A DNA stretch of 9,460 nt from contig JAJXVQ010000038.1 of the NCBI GenBank assembly GCA_021782065.1, positions 1-9,460 of the forward strand, given 5' to 3'. Source of the DNA: Pseudomonadota bacterium (GTDB taxonomy: Bacteria; Pseudomonadota; Gammaproteobacteria; UBA1113). The notes under the pieces are model-generated. The model ran no database searches, was not told the origin of the DNA, and saw only the letters and a list, made by a program, of their open reading frames with translations. Of this stretch, positions 1-6,123 are shown piece after piece. A program made the translations under genes and the position numbers. How positions within the stretch are numbered: the stretch's first letter is position 1; each line of letters begins with the position of its first letter.

Positions 1-365
1 GATTTTATTCGCGACATCTTCACCCAAACTAAGCAAAAAATCACCCAAATCTGCTCTCTCTTTGCACTTCTTACCCCTAAAACTGGAGATTTATTGTGCT
101 AATTCAATCTTTTGTCCAGTACAGAGTTAGGTATGTTAGGATGCTCTGATACCGATAAAGCAGCTCACCGTGCTTTGACTGCTGCATAGACAACCTATAG
201 CATTACCCATCATTGGTCTTAGTAGCGGTATTTTTAGGGGAGCTGATAATGGTCAGGTTCTTTTAGACAAGGATTAAGGCCTGTAACCATTTAATTTATT
301 GAATAATGATAACTCCCAAGCTTTAGAAAATAGGTACCGGTCTAATTAGCGATTTTAAATTTCTA
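1..365. other. Left flank without an intact gene; short coding-like fragments
   Basis: No complete gene is visible downstream of gyrA. On the plus strand a frame runs open from the window edge to a TAA at 100-102. The same frame then continues from 103 to a TAG at 187-189, passing an ATG at 133 and reading MLGCSDTDKAAHRALTAA. A +1 shift then gives a frame ending at a TAA at 275-277 that reads PIALPIIGLSSGIFRGA. The second piece vaguely recalls the ALPxIxTGIxG strand-loop of macro domains, but this is weak. On the minus strand a frame is open from 90 to the edge and reads in part RADLGDFLLSLGEDVANK, so the coding strand at the edge is ambiguous. The fragments suggest a decayed gene rather than an active one. 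No clear U-tailed terminator for gyrA was found. Confidence 0.35.
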
Positions 366-2939
366 TCAATCCTCTATATCAGCACTCGCATCTATCTTAT
401 TTAAAGCATCCCCCACATCTGCAATAGACTGCACGGCAATAAGATGTTCATTTTCTTCTAAGCGAATCAGGATAACCCCCTGAGCGTTGCGGCCTACTTG
501 TGAGATTTCATCGGCACTGGTACGTACTAAAGTGGCTTGATCGGAAATCAACATCACCTCATCGCCAGGAAATACCTGAGACGCACCTACAACTTTACCA
601 TTGCGTTCATTGACAATAATGGAAATAACACCCATGCCATGACGGCCTGTGGCTCTATATTCTTCCAAGGGGGTACGTTTACCATAGCCACCTTCGGTGG
701 CGGTTAAAATAGCACCACCCTCTTTTAAGCTTAACAAGGCGATGACTTTGGCATTTTCTTTTAAGCGTATTCCCATGACACCGCGTGCATTACGACCCAT
801 CAAACGCACTTCATCGCTGTTAAAACGAATGGCTTTGCCGTCGTCGGAAAATAACATAATATCTTGATTGGTATTGACCAATTCTGCATTGACTAAGCTA
901 TCGCCCTCTAATAGATCTAAAGCGATAATGCCGCTGCTACGGGGACGTGCAAATTGCTCTACGTGGATTTTTTTAATTAAACCATCGCGCGTCGCCATGA
1001 TGACCGCTACATCGGCTGCAAAATCTTTTACCGGTAAAATGGCTTGAATACGCTCGCCGTTTTCTAAGGGCAATAGATTGACTATAGGTTTACCTCTAGC
1101 CATACGCTCTGCTGCGGGCAATTGGTAGGTCTTCAACCAATACACTTTACCACGACTAGAAAAACACAATAAGGTATCATGCGTATTGGCAATGAGTAGT
1201 TTTTCTATATAATCTTCTTCTTTCATCTTGGTCGCCGCTTTACCACGCCCGCCGCGTCGTTGCAAACGATAATTATCCAAAGATTGCACTTTGACATACC
1301 CTTCATGCGATAAAGTTACAGCTACATCTTCTTCGGTAATTAAATCTTCTATGGTAATGTCTTCTTGAGCCCCGATGATTTCGGTACGTCTTGCATCTGC
1401 AAAATCTGCCCTAGCGGCCAACAGTTCTTCTTTGATCACTAGTTTTAAACGCTCCGGTGACGACAATATGTCCATCAAATCGATGATGACTTTTACCAAT
1501 TCCTGATAATCATCGTGTATTTTCGTTTGTTCGAGGCCAGTTAAACGCTGTAAGCGTAAATCTAAAATAGCCTGTACTTGTGTAGGGGTTAATTGATAAC
1601 TGCCGCCATGCAAGCCTTCGTGCGGCGCACAATCCTCAGGACGTGTTACGTTAATATCGCTAACCAATAACAATGCTTTCACCCAACCGGGTTCCCAGGT
1701 ACGTGCCAATAAGGCTTCTTTGGCTTCTTGCCCCGTCTTAGAGGCCTTGATGATCGCTATCATCTCTTCGATGTTGGCCAAGGCCACACCTAAACCCTCC
1801 AAGATATGCGCTTTTTCCTTGGCTTTACGCAATTCAAATATAATACGGCGGGTTACGACTTCACGCCTGTGTTTAATGAAAGCTTCTAAGATTTCTTTTA
1901 AGTTTAAAGTTCTAGGGCGCTCATCGTGCAAAGCCACCATGTTGATGCCGAAAACACTTTGCATCGCGGTTTGCGTGTACAATTGGTTTAACAGAATTTC
2001 GCTCATTTCGCCGCGTCTTAACTCTATCACCACACGCATACCGTCTTTATCCGATTCATCGCGCAATGCGGTAATGCCTTCGATTTTCTTTTCGCGTACT
2101 AGATCGGCAATTTTTTCGATTAATTTTGCTTTGTTCACCTGATAAGGCAACTCGGTGATGATAATACTTTCTTTAGTGGATCGTTCATCGGTTTCAATGT
2201 GTGTTTTAGCTCGTACATAAATACGACCGCGGCCGGTACGATACGCTTGCACAATGCCCGCACGGCCATTGATGATACCCGCAGTAGGAAAATCGGGGCC
2301 GGGAATAAAGGTCATGAGATCATCTATGCTTAAATCAGGATTGAGCAATAAAGCCACGGTGGCGTCGATCACTTCGCCTAAATTATGGGGAGGAATATTG
2401 GTCGCCATACCCACCGCTATACCGGAGGTACCATTCACCAACAAATGTGGCACGCGGGTGGGCATAACGGAGGGAATTCTTTCGCTGCCATCGTAGTTAT
2501 CTACAAAATCGACTGTTTCTTTGTCTAAATCGGCTAATAGGCTGTGGGCAAAGCGCGACATACGCACTTCGGTATAACGCATGGCAGCAGCAGCATCGCC
2601 ATCGACCGAACCAAAGTTACCCTGGCCATCGACCAAGAGATAACGCATGGAAAAGGGCTGGGCCATACGCACGATGGTATCGTATACGGCCGAGTCGCCA
2701 TGGGGGTGATATTTACCGATGACGTCACCGACGATACGTGCGGATTTTTTATATGGCTTGTTCCAATCGTTCCCCAACTCATGCATGGCAAATAAGGTGC
2801 GTCTGTGCACCGGTTTTAGGCCATCGCGCACATCTGGCAAAGCGCGGCCTACGATGACGCTCATCGCATAATCTAGGTAGGAACGCTTTAATTCATGCTC
2901 AATGGTAATAGGTAAGATTTCTTTACTTAACTCGCTCAT
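366..2939 (-). CDS. gyrA: DNA gyrase subunit A
   Basis: This is the breakage-reunion subunit of DNA gyrase, which pairs with GyrB to introduce negative supercoils into DNA in the cytoplasm. The 857 residues align with E. coli GyrA from the first residue without gaps through the active site. The catalytic tyrosine is Tyr122 in AAMRYTE. The quinolone-determining region reads [10 protein letters not shown] with Ser83 and Asp87. The N-terminal winged-helix and tower regions span about 1-520, and a C-terminal beta-pinwheel follows with the GyrA box QRRGGRG at 560-566. The acidic C-terminal tail is short (ends ASADIED), so the protein is slightly shorter than in E. coli. The ATG at 2939 was chosen because its product starts MSELSKE like the family and a GAAGAG lies about 7 bases upstream. 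An in-frame TTG at 2963 would add eight residues and is less likely. Confidence 0.97.
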   Translation of the reverse strand: MSELSKEILPITIEHELKRSYLDYAMSVIVGRALPDVRDGLKPVHRRTLFAMHELGNDWNKPYKKSARIVGDVIGKYHPHGDSAVYDTIVRMAQPFSMRYLLVDGQGNFGSVDGDAAAAMRYTEVRMSRFAHSLLADLDKETVDFVDNYDGSERIPSVMPTRVPHLLVNGTSGIAVGMATNIPPHNLGEVIDATVALLLNPDLSIDDLMTFIPGPDFPTAGIINGRAGIVQAYRTGRGRIYVRAKTHIETDERSTKESIIITELPYQVNKAKLIEKIADLVREKKIEGITALRDESDKDGMRVVIELRRGEMSEILLNQLYTQTAMQSVFGINMVALHDERPRTLNLKEILEAFIKHRREVVTRRIIFELRKAKEKAHILEGLGVALANIEEMIAIIKASKTGQEAKEALLARTWEPGWVKALLLVSDINVTRPEDCAPHEGLHGGSYQLTPTQVQAILDLRLQRLTGLEQTKIHDDYQELVKVIIDLMDILSSPERLKLVIKEELLAARADFADARRTEIIGAQEDITIEDLITEEDVAVTLSHEGYVKVQSLDNYRLQRRGGRGKAATKMKEEDYIEKLLIANTHDTLLCFSSRGKVYWLKTYQLPAAERMARGKPIVNLLPLENGERIQAILPVKDFAADVAVIMATRDGLIKKIHVEQFARPRSSGIIALDLLEGDSLVNAELVNTNQDIMLFSDDGKAIRFNSDEVRLMGRNARGVMGIRLKENAKVIALLSLKEGGAILTATEGGYGKRTPLEEYRATGRHGMGVISIIVNERNGKVVGASQVFPGDEVMLISDQATLVRTSADEISQVGRNAQGVILIRLEENEHLIAVQSIADVGDALNKIDASADIED

Positions 2940-2972
2940 ACACCGCTCTTCGTTAGGGATCAACAGTCGTCT

Positions 2973-2978
2973 ATTTTA
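2973..2978 (-). promoter_or_regulatory. Possible -10 element of gyrA
   Basis: Read on the minus strand this is TAAAAT, a 5-of-6 match to the sigma70 -10 consensus, 33 bases upstream of the gyrA ATG. At 17-base spacing the -35 hexamer is poor, so the call rests on the -10 and on the 161-base gap from gpsA, which leaves room for a separate gyrA promoter. Confidence 0.25.
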
Positions 2979-3062
2979 CCATAAAGTAGGCGAAACTGCT
3001 CGTTTTAGGGAAGGAATGCGCGGGTGCTTTTGGATAAAGGATCTGATTAAACTTTACGCATG

Positions 3063-3079
3063 TAGGGCCCGCAGCCCTA
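3063..3079 (-). terminator. GC-rich hairpin after gpsA, weak terminator candidate
   Basis: TAGGGC at 3063-3068 pairs perfectly with GCCCTA at 3074-3079 around a five-base loop, 21 bases past the gpsA stop codon. On the minus strand the hairpin is followed by CATGCG and not by a run of T, so it is not a classic intrinsic terminator. Short GCA/TGC arms can extend the stem with bulges, which gives it a palindrome-like appearance. It could instead stabilise the 3' end of the gpsA transcript. Confidence 0.3.
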
Positions 3080-3100
3080 TCCTGCATACATCGATAGGCT

Positions 3101-4093
3101 TTATTCGAACCGCAATGGCCTCGCCATTAATTGTTGCAAGGCTTGTTTGACACCGATTGTTTCTTGCAACACTTCGTGTACACACTGTGTAATCGGCATA
3201 TCGATCTGATGATGCGCACGTAGTCGTTGCACGCGCTCGGTGGTTTTAACGCCTTCAACCACTTGGCCGATTTGCTCTAAAGCCATTTTGACCGTTAAAC
3301 CTTGACCTAGCAAAAAACCAAAGCGATGATTACGCGATTGATTGTCGGTACAAGTCAACACTAAATCGCCTACACCGGCTAAACCCATCAAGGTCGTGGG
3401 TTGAGCGCCTACTGCTAGTCCTAGACGCATCATTTCGGCTAAACCCCGTGTGATCAAAGCACTGCGGGCATTAGCACCTAAACTTGAACCATCCACTATG
3501 CCCGCGGCAATGGCCAAGATATTTTTAACGGCGCCACCTAACTGCACGCCAATTAAATCGCTGCTTTGATACGCTCTAAAATAAGCATTGGAAAATAATT
3601 GGCACAAGATTTCACCATAATGGAGATCGTTCGCGGCAATGGTCACCGCCGTCGGTTTTTCAGCAATGACTTCGCTGGCAAAAGAAGGCCCGGATAGAAC
3701 AGCTAGCTTATGCTTCTTTCCTAAATGCTGCTCTGCCACTTCATGTAACCATCGTCCATCGCTGTCTAGGCCTTTAGTGCCCCACAACACCCCTGTTTTA
3801 GCGGCTAGCTGTGGCGCAATAGCAGCTAAGGTGGTGCTAAAAGCGTGACTAGGGACTACCAATAATACATGATCTACGGCATGTACAGCTTCCGCTAAAT
3901 CAAGCCTCACTTCTAGAGTAGGCGGAAAAGTCGCATTGGGAAAATATTTGGGATTATGGCGCATCGTCGCAACTTGTTGCATATGTGCCGTATCGTGGCC
4001 CCACAAAGAAACAGCGTGTTGATTACGCGCCAGCAACAAGGCCAGCGCCATCCCCCAGGAACCTGCCCCTAATACTGCGACTCGGGTGGTCAT
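3101..4093 (-). CDS. gpsA: Glycerol-3-phosphate dehydrogenase [NAD(P)+]
   Basis: The enzyme reduces dihydroxyacetone phosphate to sn-glycerol 3-phosphate, the backbone for phospholipid synthesis, in the cytoplasm. The 330-residue product has the usual family length. An N-terminal Rossmann fold carries the dinucleotide-binding motif VLGAGSWG, with glycines 9, 11 and 14. WGTKGL places Lys107, and GAVKN places the expected catalytic Lys190. GLAGVGDLVLTCT (238-249) and the substrate-binding SRN at 253-255 are also typical. Its ATG shares one base with the secB stop codon (TAATG), so translation is probably coupled to secB. It is the last gene of the rhodanese-grxC-secB-gpsA unit. In E. coli cysE follows next, whereas here gyrA lies 161 bases further on. 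All the key residues I could check are present. Confidence 0.96.
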   Translation of the reverse strand: MTTRVAVLGAGSWGMALALLLARNQHAVSLWGHDTAHMQQVATMRHNPKYFPNATFPPTLEVRLDLAEAVHAVDHVLLVVPSHAFSTTLAAIAPQLAAKTGVLWGTKGLDSDGRWLHEVAEQHLGKKHKLAVLSGPSFASEVIAEKPTAVTIAANDLHYGEILCQLFSNAYFRAYQSSDLIGVQLGGAVKNILAIAAGIVDGSSLGANARSALITRGLAEMMRLGLAVGAQPTTLMGLAGVGDLVLTCTDNQSRNHRFGFLLGQGLTVKMALEQIGQVVEGVKTTERVQRLRAHHQIDMPITQCVHEVLQETIGVKQALQQLMARPLRFE

Positions 4094-4584
4094 TAAATTT
4101 GTATCATTCCTTCATTCTCAGCAGCATCTTTCTGTTGTTGCATCATTTGTTGCGCATGCAATGCTTCGAAATTCATAGGCGCTAAATGCAATGTAGGAAA
4201 ACCACCATTCATAATGGCTTCAGCAACCACTTGACGTGCATAAGGAAATAAAATTGCGGGACAGTAAGCGCCCATTAAATACTGCACTTGGTCTTCTGGA
4301 AAATTAATCACTGCAAAAATACCGGCTTGTGCTACTTCTACTAAATACGCTACTTTATCATTTAATTTAGCCGTTACCGTGATGGTCATCACCACTTCAT
4401 GCAAATTATCTGCTAATGGTTTTGCTTGGGTATTCAATTGAACTTCTATTTGTGGCTGCCAATTTTGTGTCTGAAACAATTCAGGTGAATTCGGTGCCTC
4501 GAAGGACATGTCTTTGACATACAACCGTTGTATATGCATTTGTGCGGTTTGTTCTGCGACAGGTGCTATTTTTTCTTGACTCAT
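4093..4584 (-). CDS. secB: Protein-export chaperone SecB
   Basis: SecB is a tetrameric cytoplasmic chaperone that keeps preproteins unfolded and delivers them to SecA at the translocon. The 163-residue product shows the family signatures: LYVKDMSFEAPN at 21-32, QNWQP at 40-44, GAYCPAILFPYAR at 105-117 and FPTLHLAPMNFEALH at 129-143. It is a few residues longer than E. coli SecB, with a longer N-terminus ahead of the first conserved strand and a glutamine- and methionine-rich tail. The ATG at 4584 has AGGAG about 8 bases upstream, overlapping the end of grxC. Six bases separate it from the grxC stop, and its own stop overlaps the gpsA start. The grxC-secB-gpsA order matches E. coli and supports the assignment. 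Confidence 0.96.
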   Translation of the reverse strand: MSQEKIAPVAEQTAQMHIQRLYVKDMSFEAPNSPELFQTQNWQPQIEVQLNTQAKPLADNLHEVVMTITVTAKLNDKVAYLVEVAQAGIFAVINFPEDQVQYLMGAYCPAILFPYARQVVAEAIMNGGFPTLHLAPMNFEALHAQQMMQQQKDAAENEGMIQI

Positions 4585-4590
4585 GACCGA

Positions 4591-4854
4591 TTACTCCTCT
4601 TTAGTTTCTAACTTTGGTTTTAACTTTCCGGCACGTTCTAATGCATATAAATCATCACAACCACCTATGTGCTCATCATTGATAAAAATTTGTGGTACCG
4701 TACGGCGCTGACTCTTTTCCATCATTTCTGCGACCTTACCCGGATCCACATCGATATTCACTTCATCGATGGCGACATTATAACGCTTTAACAAGGCCTT
4801 AGCTTGGTCGCAATAAGGACAAACAGTACGTGTATAAATTAGAACTTTAACCAT
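4591..4854 (-). CDS. grxC: Glutaredoxin 3 (dithiol type)
   Basis: This is a small cytoplasmic thiol oxidoreductase that uses glutathione to reduce protein disulfides and mixed disulfides. The 87-residue product has the normal length for a monomeric glutaredoxin. The active site CPYC is at residues 12-15, the cis-proline segment TVPQIFI at 52-58, and the glutathione-binding GGCDDLYAL at 64-72. The CPYC pair makes it a dithiol glutaredoxin rather than a monothiol CGFS type. The ATG at 4854 is preceded by GGAGG four bases upstream, which is a strong ribosome binding site. It lies 11 bases after the rhodanese gene and 6 bases before secB, so it is the second gene of the operon. Confidence 0.95.
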   Translation of the reverse strand: MVKVLIYTRTVCPYCDQAKALLKRYNVAIDEVNIDVDPGKVAEMMEKSQRRTVPQIFINDEHIGGCDDLYALERAGKLKPKLETKEE

Positions 4855-4865
4855 ATTTCCTCCGT

Positions 4866-5288
4866 TTACTTAATCAATGGCAAGTTGTCTTGCCGCCACG
4901 CAGCCATGCCCTGCGCTAAATAATAAACGCGTTTATACCCTAGCTTCTCCACCTGTTGTGCATGGCTTAAGGATTTTGTCCCTTGTGCACAGACCAGAAT
5001 CACGGGATCGGTTTTATTCTTTAACAAACTTTCTATTCTCGTCGCCAGCTTGCCTGGATCCACTTTTTTTGCCCCAGCAATATGGCCAGCCTTAAATTCT
5101 TCAATCGTACGCAGATCTAATACCAGAGCTTGCTCACGATTGACCAAATTCACCAATTCTTGTGTGCTTATTTTGCTCAGGCCGCGCATTCTAATAATGA
5201 CTTCATTTACCGCTAAAGCCGTCAAAACGACCAACATCGCTAAAGACAGCAGCCAATGACTTTTGGCAAATTCTATGTAGACACCCAT
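4866..5288 (-). CDS. yibN: Membrane-anchored rhodanese-like protein (YibN type)
   Basis: This 140-residue protein has one hydrophobic N-terminal helix at about residues 12-28, followed by arginines (RMR, 33-35) that would keep the rest in the cytoplasm. A single rhodanese domain spans about 40-138. Recognisable parts are the entry strand STQELV, LDLRTIEEFKAGHIAGA (57-73), the active loop beginning at Cys100 in VCAQGTKS, and the closing GMAAWRQDNLPL. The cysteine suggests sulfurtransferase or persulfide-carrier capacity, but the substrate is unknown. It is the first gene of the operon with grxC, secB and gpsA, the place held by yibN in E. coli, and the symbol rests on domain layout plus this synteny. 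A good promoter lies immediately upstream. The ATG at 5288 has AGAGG about 6 bases upstream. Confidence 0.85.
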   Translation of the reverse strand: MGVYIEFAKSHWLLSLAMLVVLTALAVNEVIIRMRGLSKISTQELVNLVNREQALVLDLRTIEEFKAGHIAGAKKVDPGKLATRIESLLKNKTDPVILVCAQGTKSLSHAQQVEKLGYKRVYYLAQGMAAWRQDNLPLIK

Positions 5289-5317
5289 AGGGACCTCTCT
5301 TATTAATATTGGCGCTA

Positions 5318-5346
5318 AGTATACACAGGTTGTGCGGCTTTGTGAA
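5318..5346 (-). promoter_or_regulatory. Sigma70-type promoter of the rhodanese-grxC-secB-gpsA operon
   Basis: On the minus strand TTCACA (5346 to 5341; 5 of 6 with TTGACA) is followed after exactly 17 bases by TATACT (5323 to 5318; 5 of 6 with TATAAT). Transcription would start near 5311, giving a leader of about 20 bases that contains the rhodanese ribosome binding site. This is the best promoter match seen in the window. Confidence 0.65.
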
Positions 5347-5350
5347 ATTG

Positions 5351-5364
5351 GAAGGGTGAAGGGT
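5351..5364. repeat. Tandem pair of the 7-mer GAAGGGT
   Basis: Two perfect adjacent copies of GAAGGGT lie between the two divergent promoters. The pair is too short to classify and could be chance or a regulator contact site. Confidence 0.3.
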
Positions 5365-5403
5365 CATCAAAGAAGTAGCAACCTAATATGAAATTCGGTA
5401 TAC

Positions 5404-5432
5404 TTGTTACCCATAAGGGTAATCCGTATTAT
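5404..5432 (+). promoter_or_regulatory. Candidate promoter of the ankyrin-gpmI-envC unit
   Basis: TTGTTA (5404-5409; 4 of 6) and TATTAT (5427-5432; 5 of 6) are separated by exactly 17 bases. Transcription would begin near 5439, just ahead of the GGGAG ribosome binding site at 5443-5447. A second -10-like hexamer, TATACT at 5399-5404, overlaps it but has a poorer -35, so two overlapping start sites are possible. The spacer is almost filled by an inverted repeat. Confidence 0.45.
5407..5422. promoter_or_regulatory. Perfect inverted repeat in the ankyrin promoter spacer, putative operator
   Basis: TTACCC (5407-5412) and GGGTAA (5417-5422) are exact reverse complements separated by ATAA. The repeat overlaps the candidate -35 and occupies most of the spacer up to 4 bases before the -10, a classic site for a dimeric repressor. 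It is upstream of the predicted transcript start, so an RNA hairpin role is less likely unless transcription starts at the overlapping upstream -10. Confidence 0.4.
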
Positions 5433-5454
5433 TAACTTGAGTGGGAGAACGTCC

Positions 5455-6123
5455 ATGGCAGCAGATCCAAATAGAGTAAGAGAAACATTAACAAACGCAC
5501 ACCAAGACGAACTTGATAGAAGATTATTATCTGCTGTTCAGGCGGATAAGGTAGAGCAGGTGCGGGAAGCGTTGACAGCTGGCGCTGATGTTAATAAAGT
5601 GAGTGGCGAGCTGCTATATGTCGTTATTGCGGCGCGGCGTACAGAATTAGTAAAGGTTTTGATTGGAGCGGGCGTTGATGTTAATCTTAATATTGATAAT
5701 AAGAGTGGCATAACCCTCCTGTCTTTGGCTATCTTGAGGAACAATATAGAAATAGCGGGGATCTTGCTTGCAGCGGGCGCTAATGCCAAAGATAACGATA
5801 ACGTCACATCTTCTGAAGGCATGCGTAATTTGTTAACCCTCTATGCTATAACTCAAGCCCTTTGGCCGATATGGGAATTAGAGACACCTCTATTTTCAAG
5901 TTATCTACAATGGCTGCCACAAGAAATACTTGAGGATGTCATAGCATGGTTAAAGGTAAACGCTTTACCCCAACCATCTTTGGGTAACTCTAAGCCGTCA
6001 TTTTTCTCAAATTCAACAGTGCCACAAGAAGGAGAGGCTGCAGACCAGCTAAATGATCCAGTTGAGCAAAGCGCTGAACTTCTTCACAATGTGCCTGCAG
6101 ATGTTAATCGCTATACGCGATAA
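5455..6123 (+). CDS. Ankyrin-repeat protein with an F-box-like C-terminal motif
   Basis: The product has 222 residues with no signal peptide or membrane segment. Three ankyrin repeats are visible at about 18-50, 51-85 and 86-117. Each has the helix-turn-helix pattern and two end in the loop form AGADVN or AGVDVN, while the third is degenerate (AAGANAKD). After them, residues 154-166 read LPQEILEDVIAWL, which fits the F-box core pattern LPxE[IL]Lxx[IV][IL]xxL. The last 50 residues are polar and probably disordered. Ankyrin repeats mediate protein binding, and ankyrin plus F-box proteins are known bacterial effectors that engage host ubiquitin ligases; that role here is inference. The ATG at 5455 has GGGAG seven bases upstream and was preferred over an in-frame TTG at 5404. 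Its stop overlaps the gpmI start by one base. I recall no such gene at this locus in E. coli. Confidence 0.85.
   Translation: MAADPNRVRETLTNAHQDELDRRLLSAVQADKVEQVREALTAGADVNKVSGELLYVVIAARRTELVKVLIGAGVDVNLNIDNKSGITLLSLAILRNNIEIAGILLAAGANAKDNDNVTSSEGMRNLLTLYAITQALWPIWELETPLFSSYLQWLPQEILEDVIAWLKVNALPQPSLGNSKPSFFSNSTVPQEGEAADQLNDPVEQSAELLHNVPADVNRYTR
6107..6121 (+). promoter_or_regulatory. Small hairpin at the ankyrin-gpmI junction
   Basis: ATCGC (6107-6111) pairs with GCGAT (6117-6121) around TATAC. The stem ends on the first base of the ankyrin stop codon and one base before the gpmI ATG. No clear Shine-Dalgarno sequence for gpmI is visible here, so ribosomes finishing the ankyrin gene may open this region and restart on gpmI. 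The stem is short and may be chance. Confidence 0.25.

Noticed and set aside
1..90. Minus-strand open frame at the left edge as a partial gene
   Set aside because: It has no ATG in the visible part and competes with plus-strand fragments; thirty codons cannot settle it.
1720..2496. Plus-strand open frames opposite gyrA
   Set aside because: They are antisense to a well-conserved gyrA coding region, and their products have no recognisable motif.
2940..2963. Upstream in-frame TTG start for gyrA adding eight residues
   Set aside because: The ATG at 2939 gives the family's exact N-terminus and has a GA-rich ribosome binding site, while the extension contains that site and matches nothing.
2534..3150. 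Other small open frames around the 5' end of gyrA on both strands
   Set aside because: They lie mostly opposite or out of frame with gyrA and show no ribosome binding site or family signature.
5404..5454. TTG start extending the ankyrin protein by 17 residues
   Set aside because: The extension overlaps the candidate promoter and inverted repeat, and the ATG at 5455 has GGGAG at ideal spacing.
5538..5822. Minus-strand open frame inside the ankyrin gene
   Set aside because: The plus frame has clear ankyrin repeats and a good start; the opposite frame is a low-complexity mirror.
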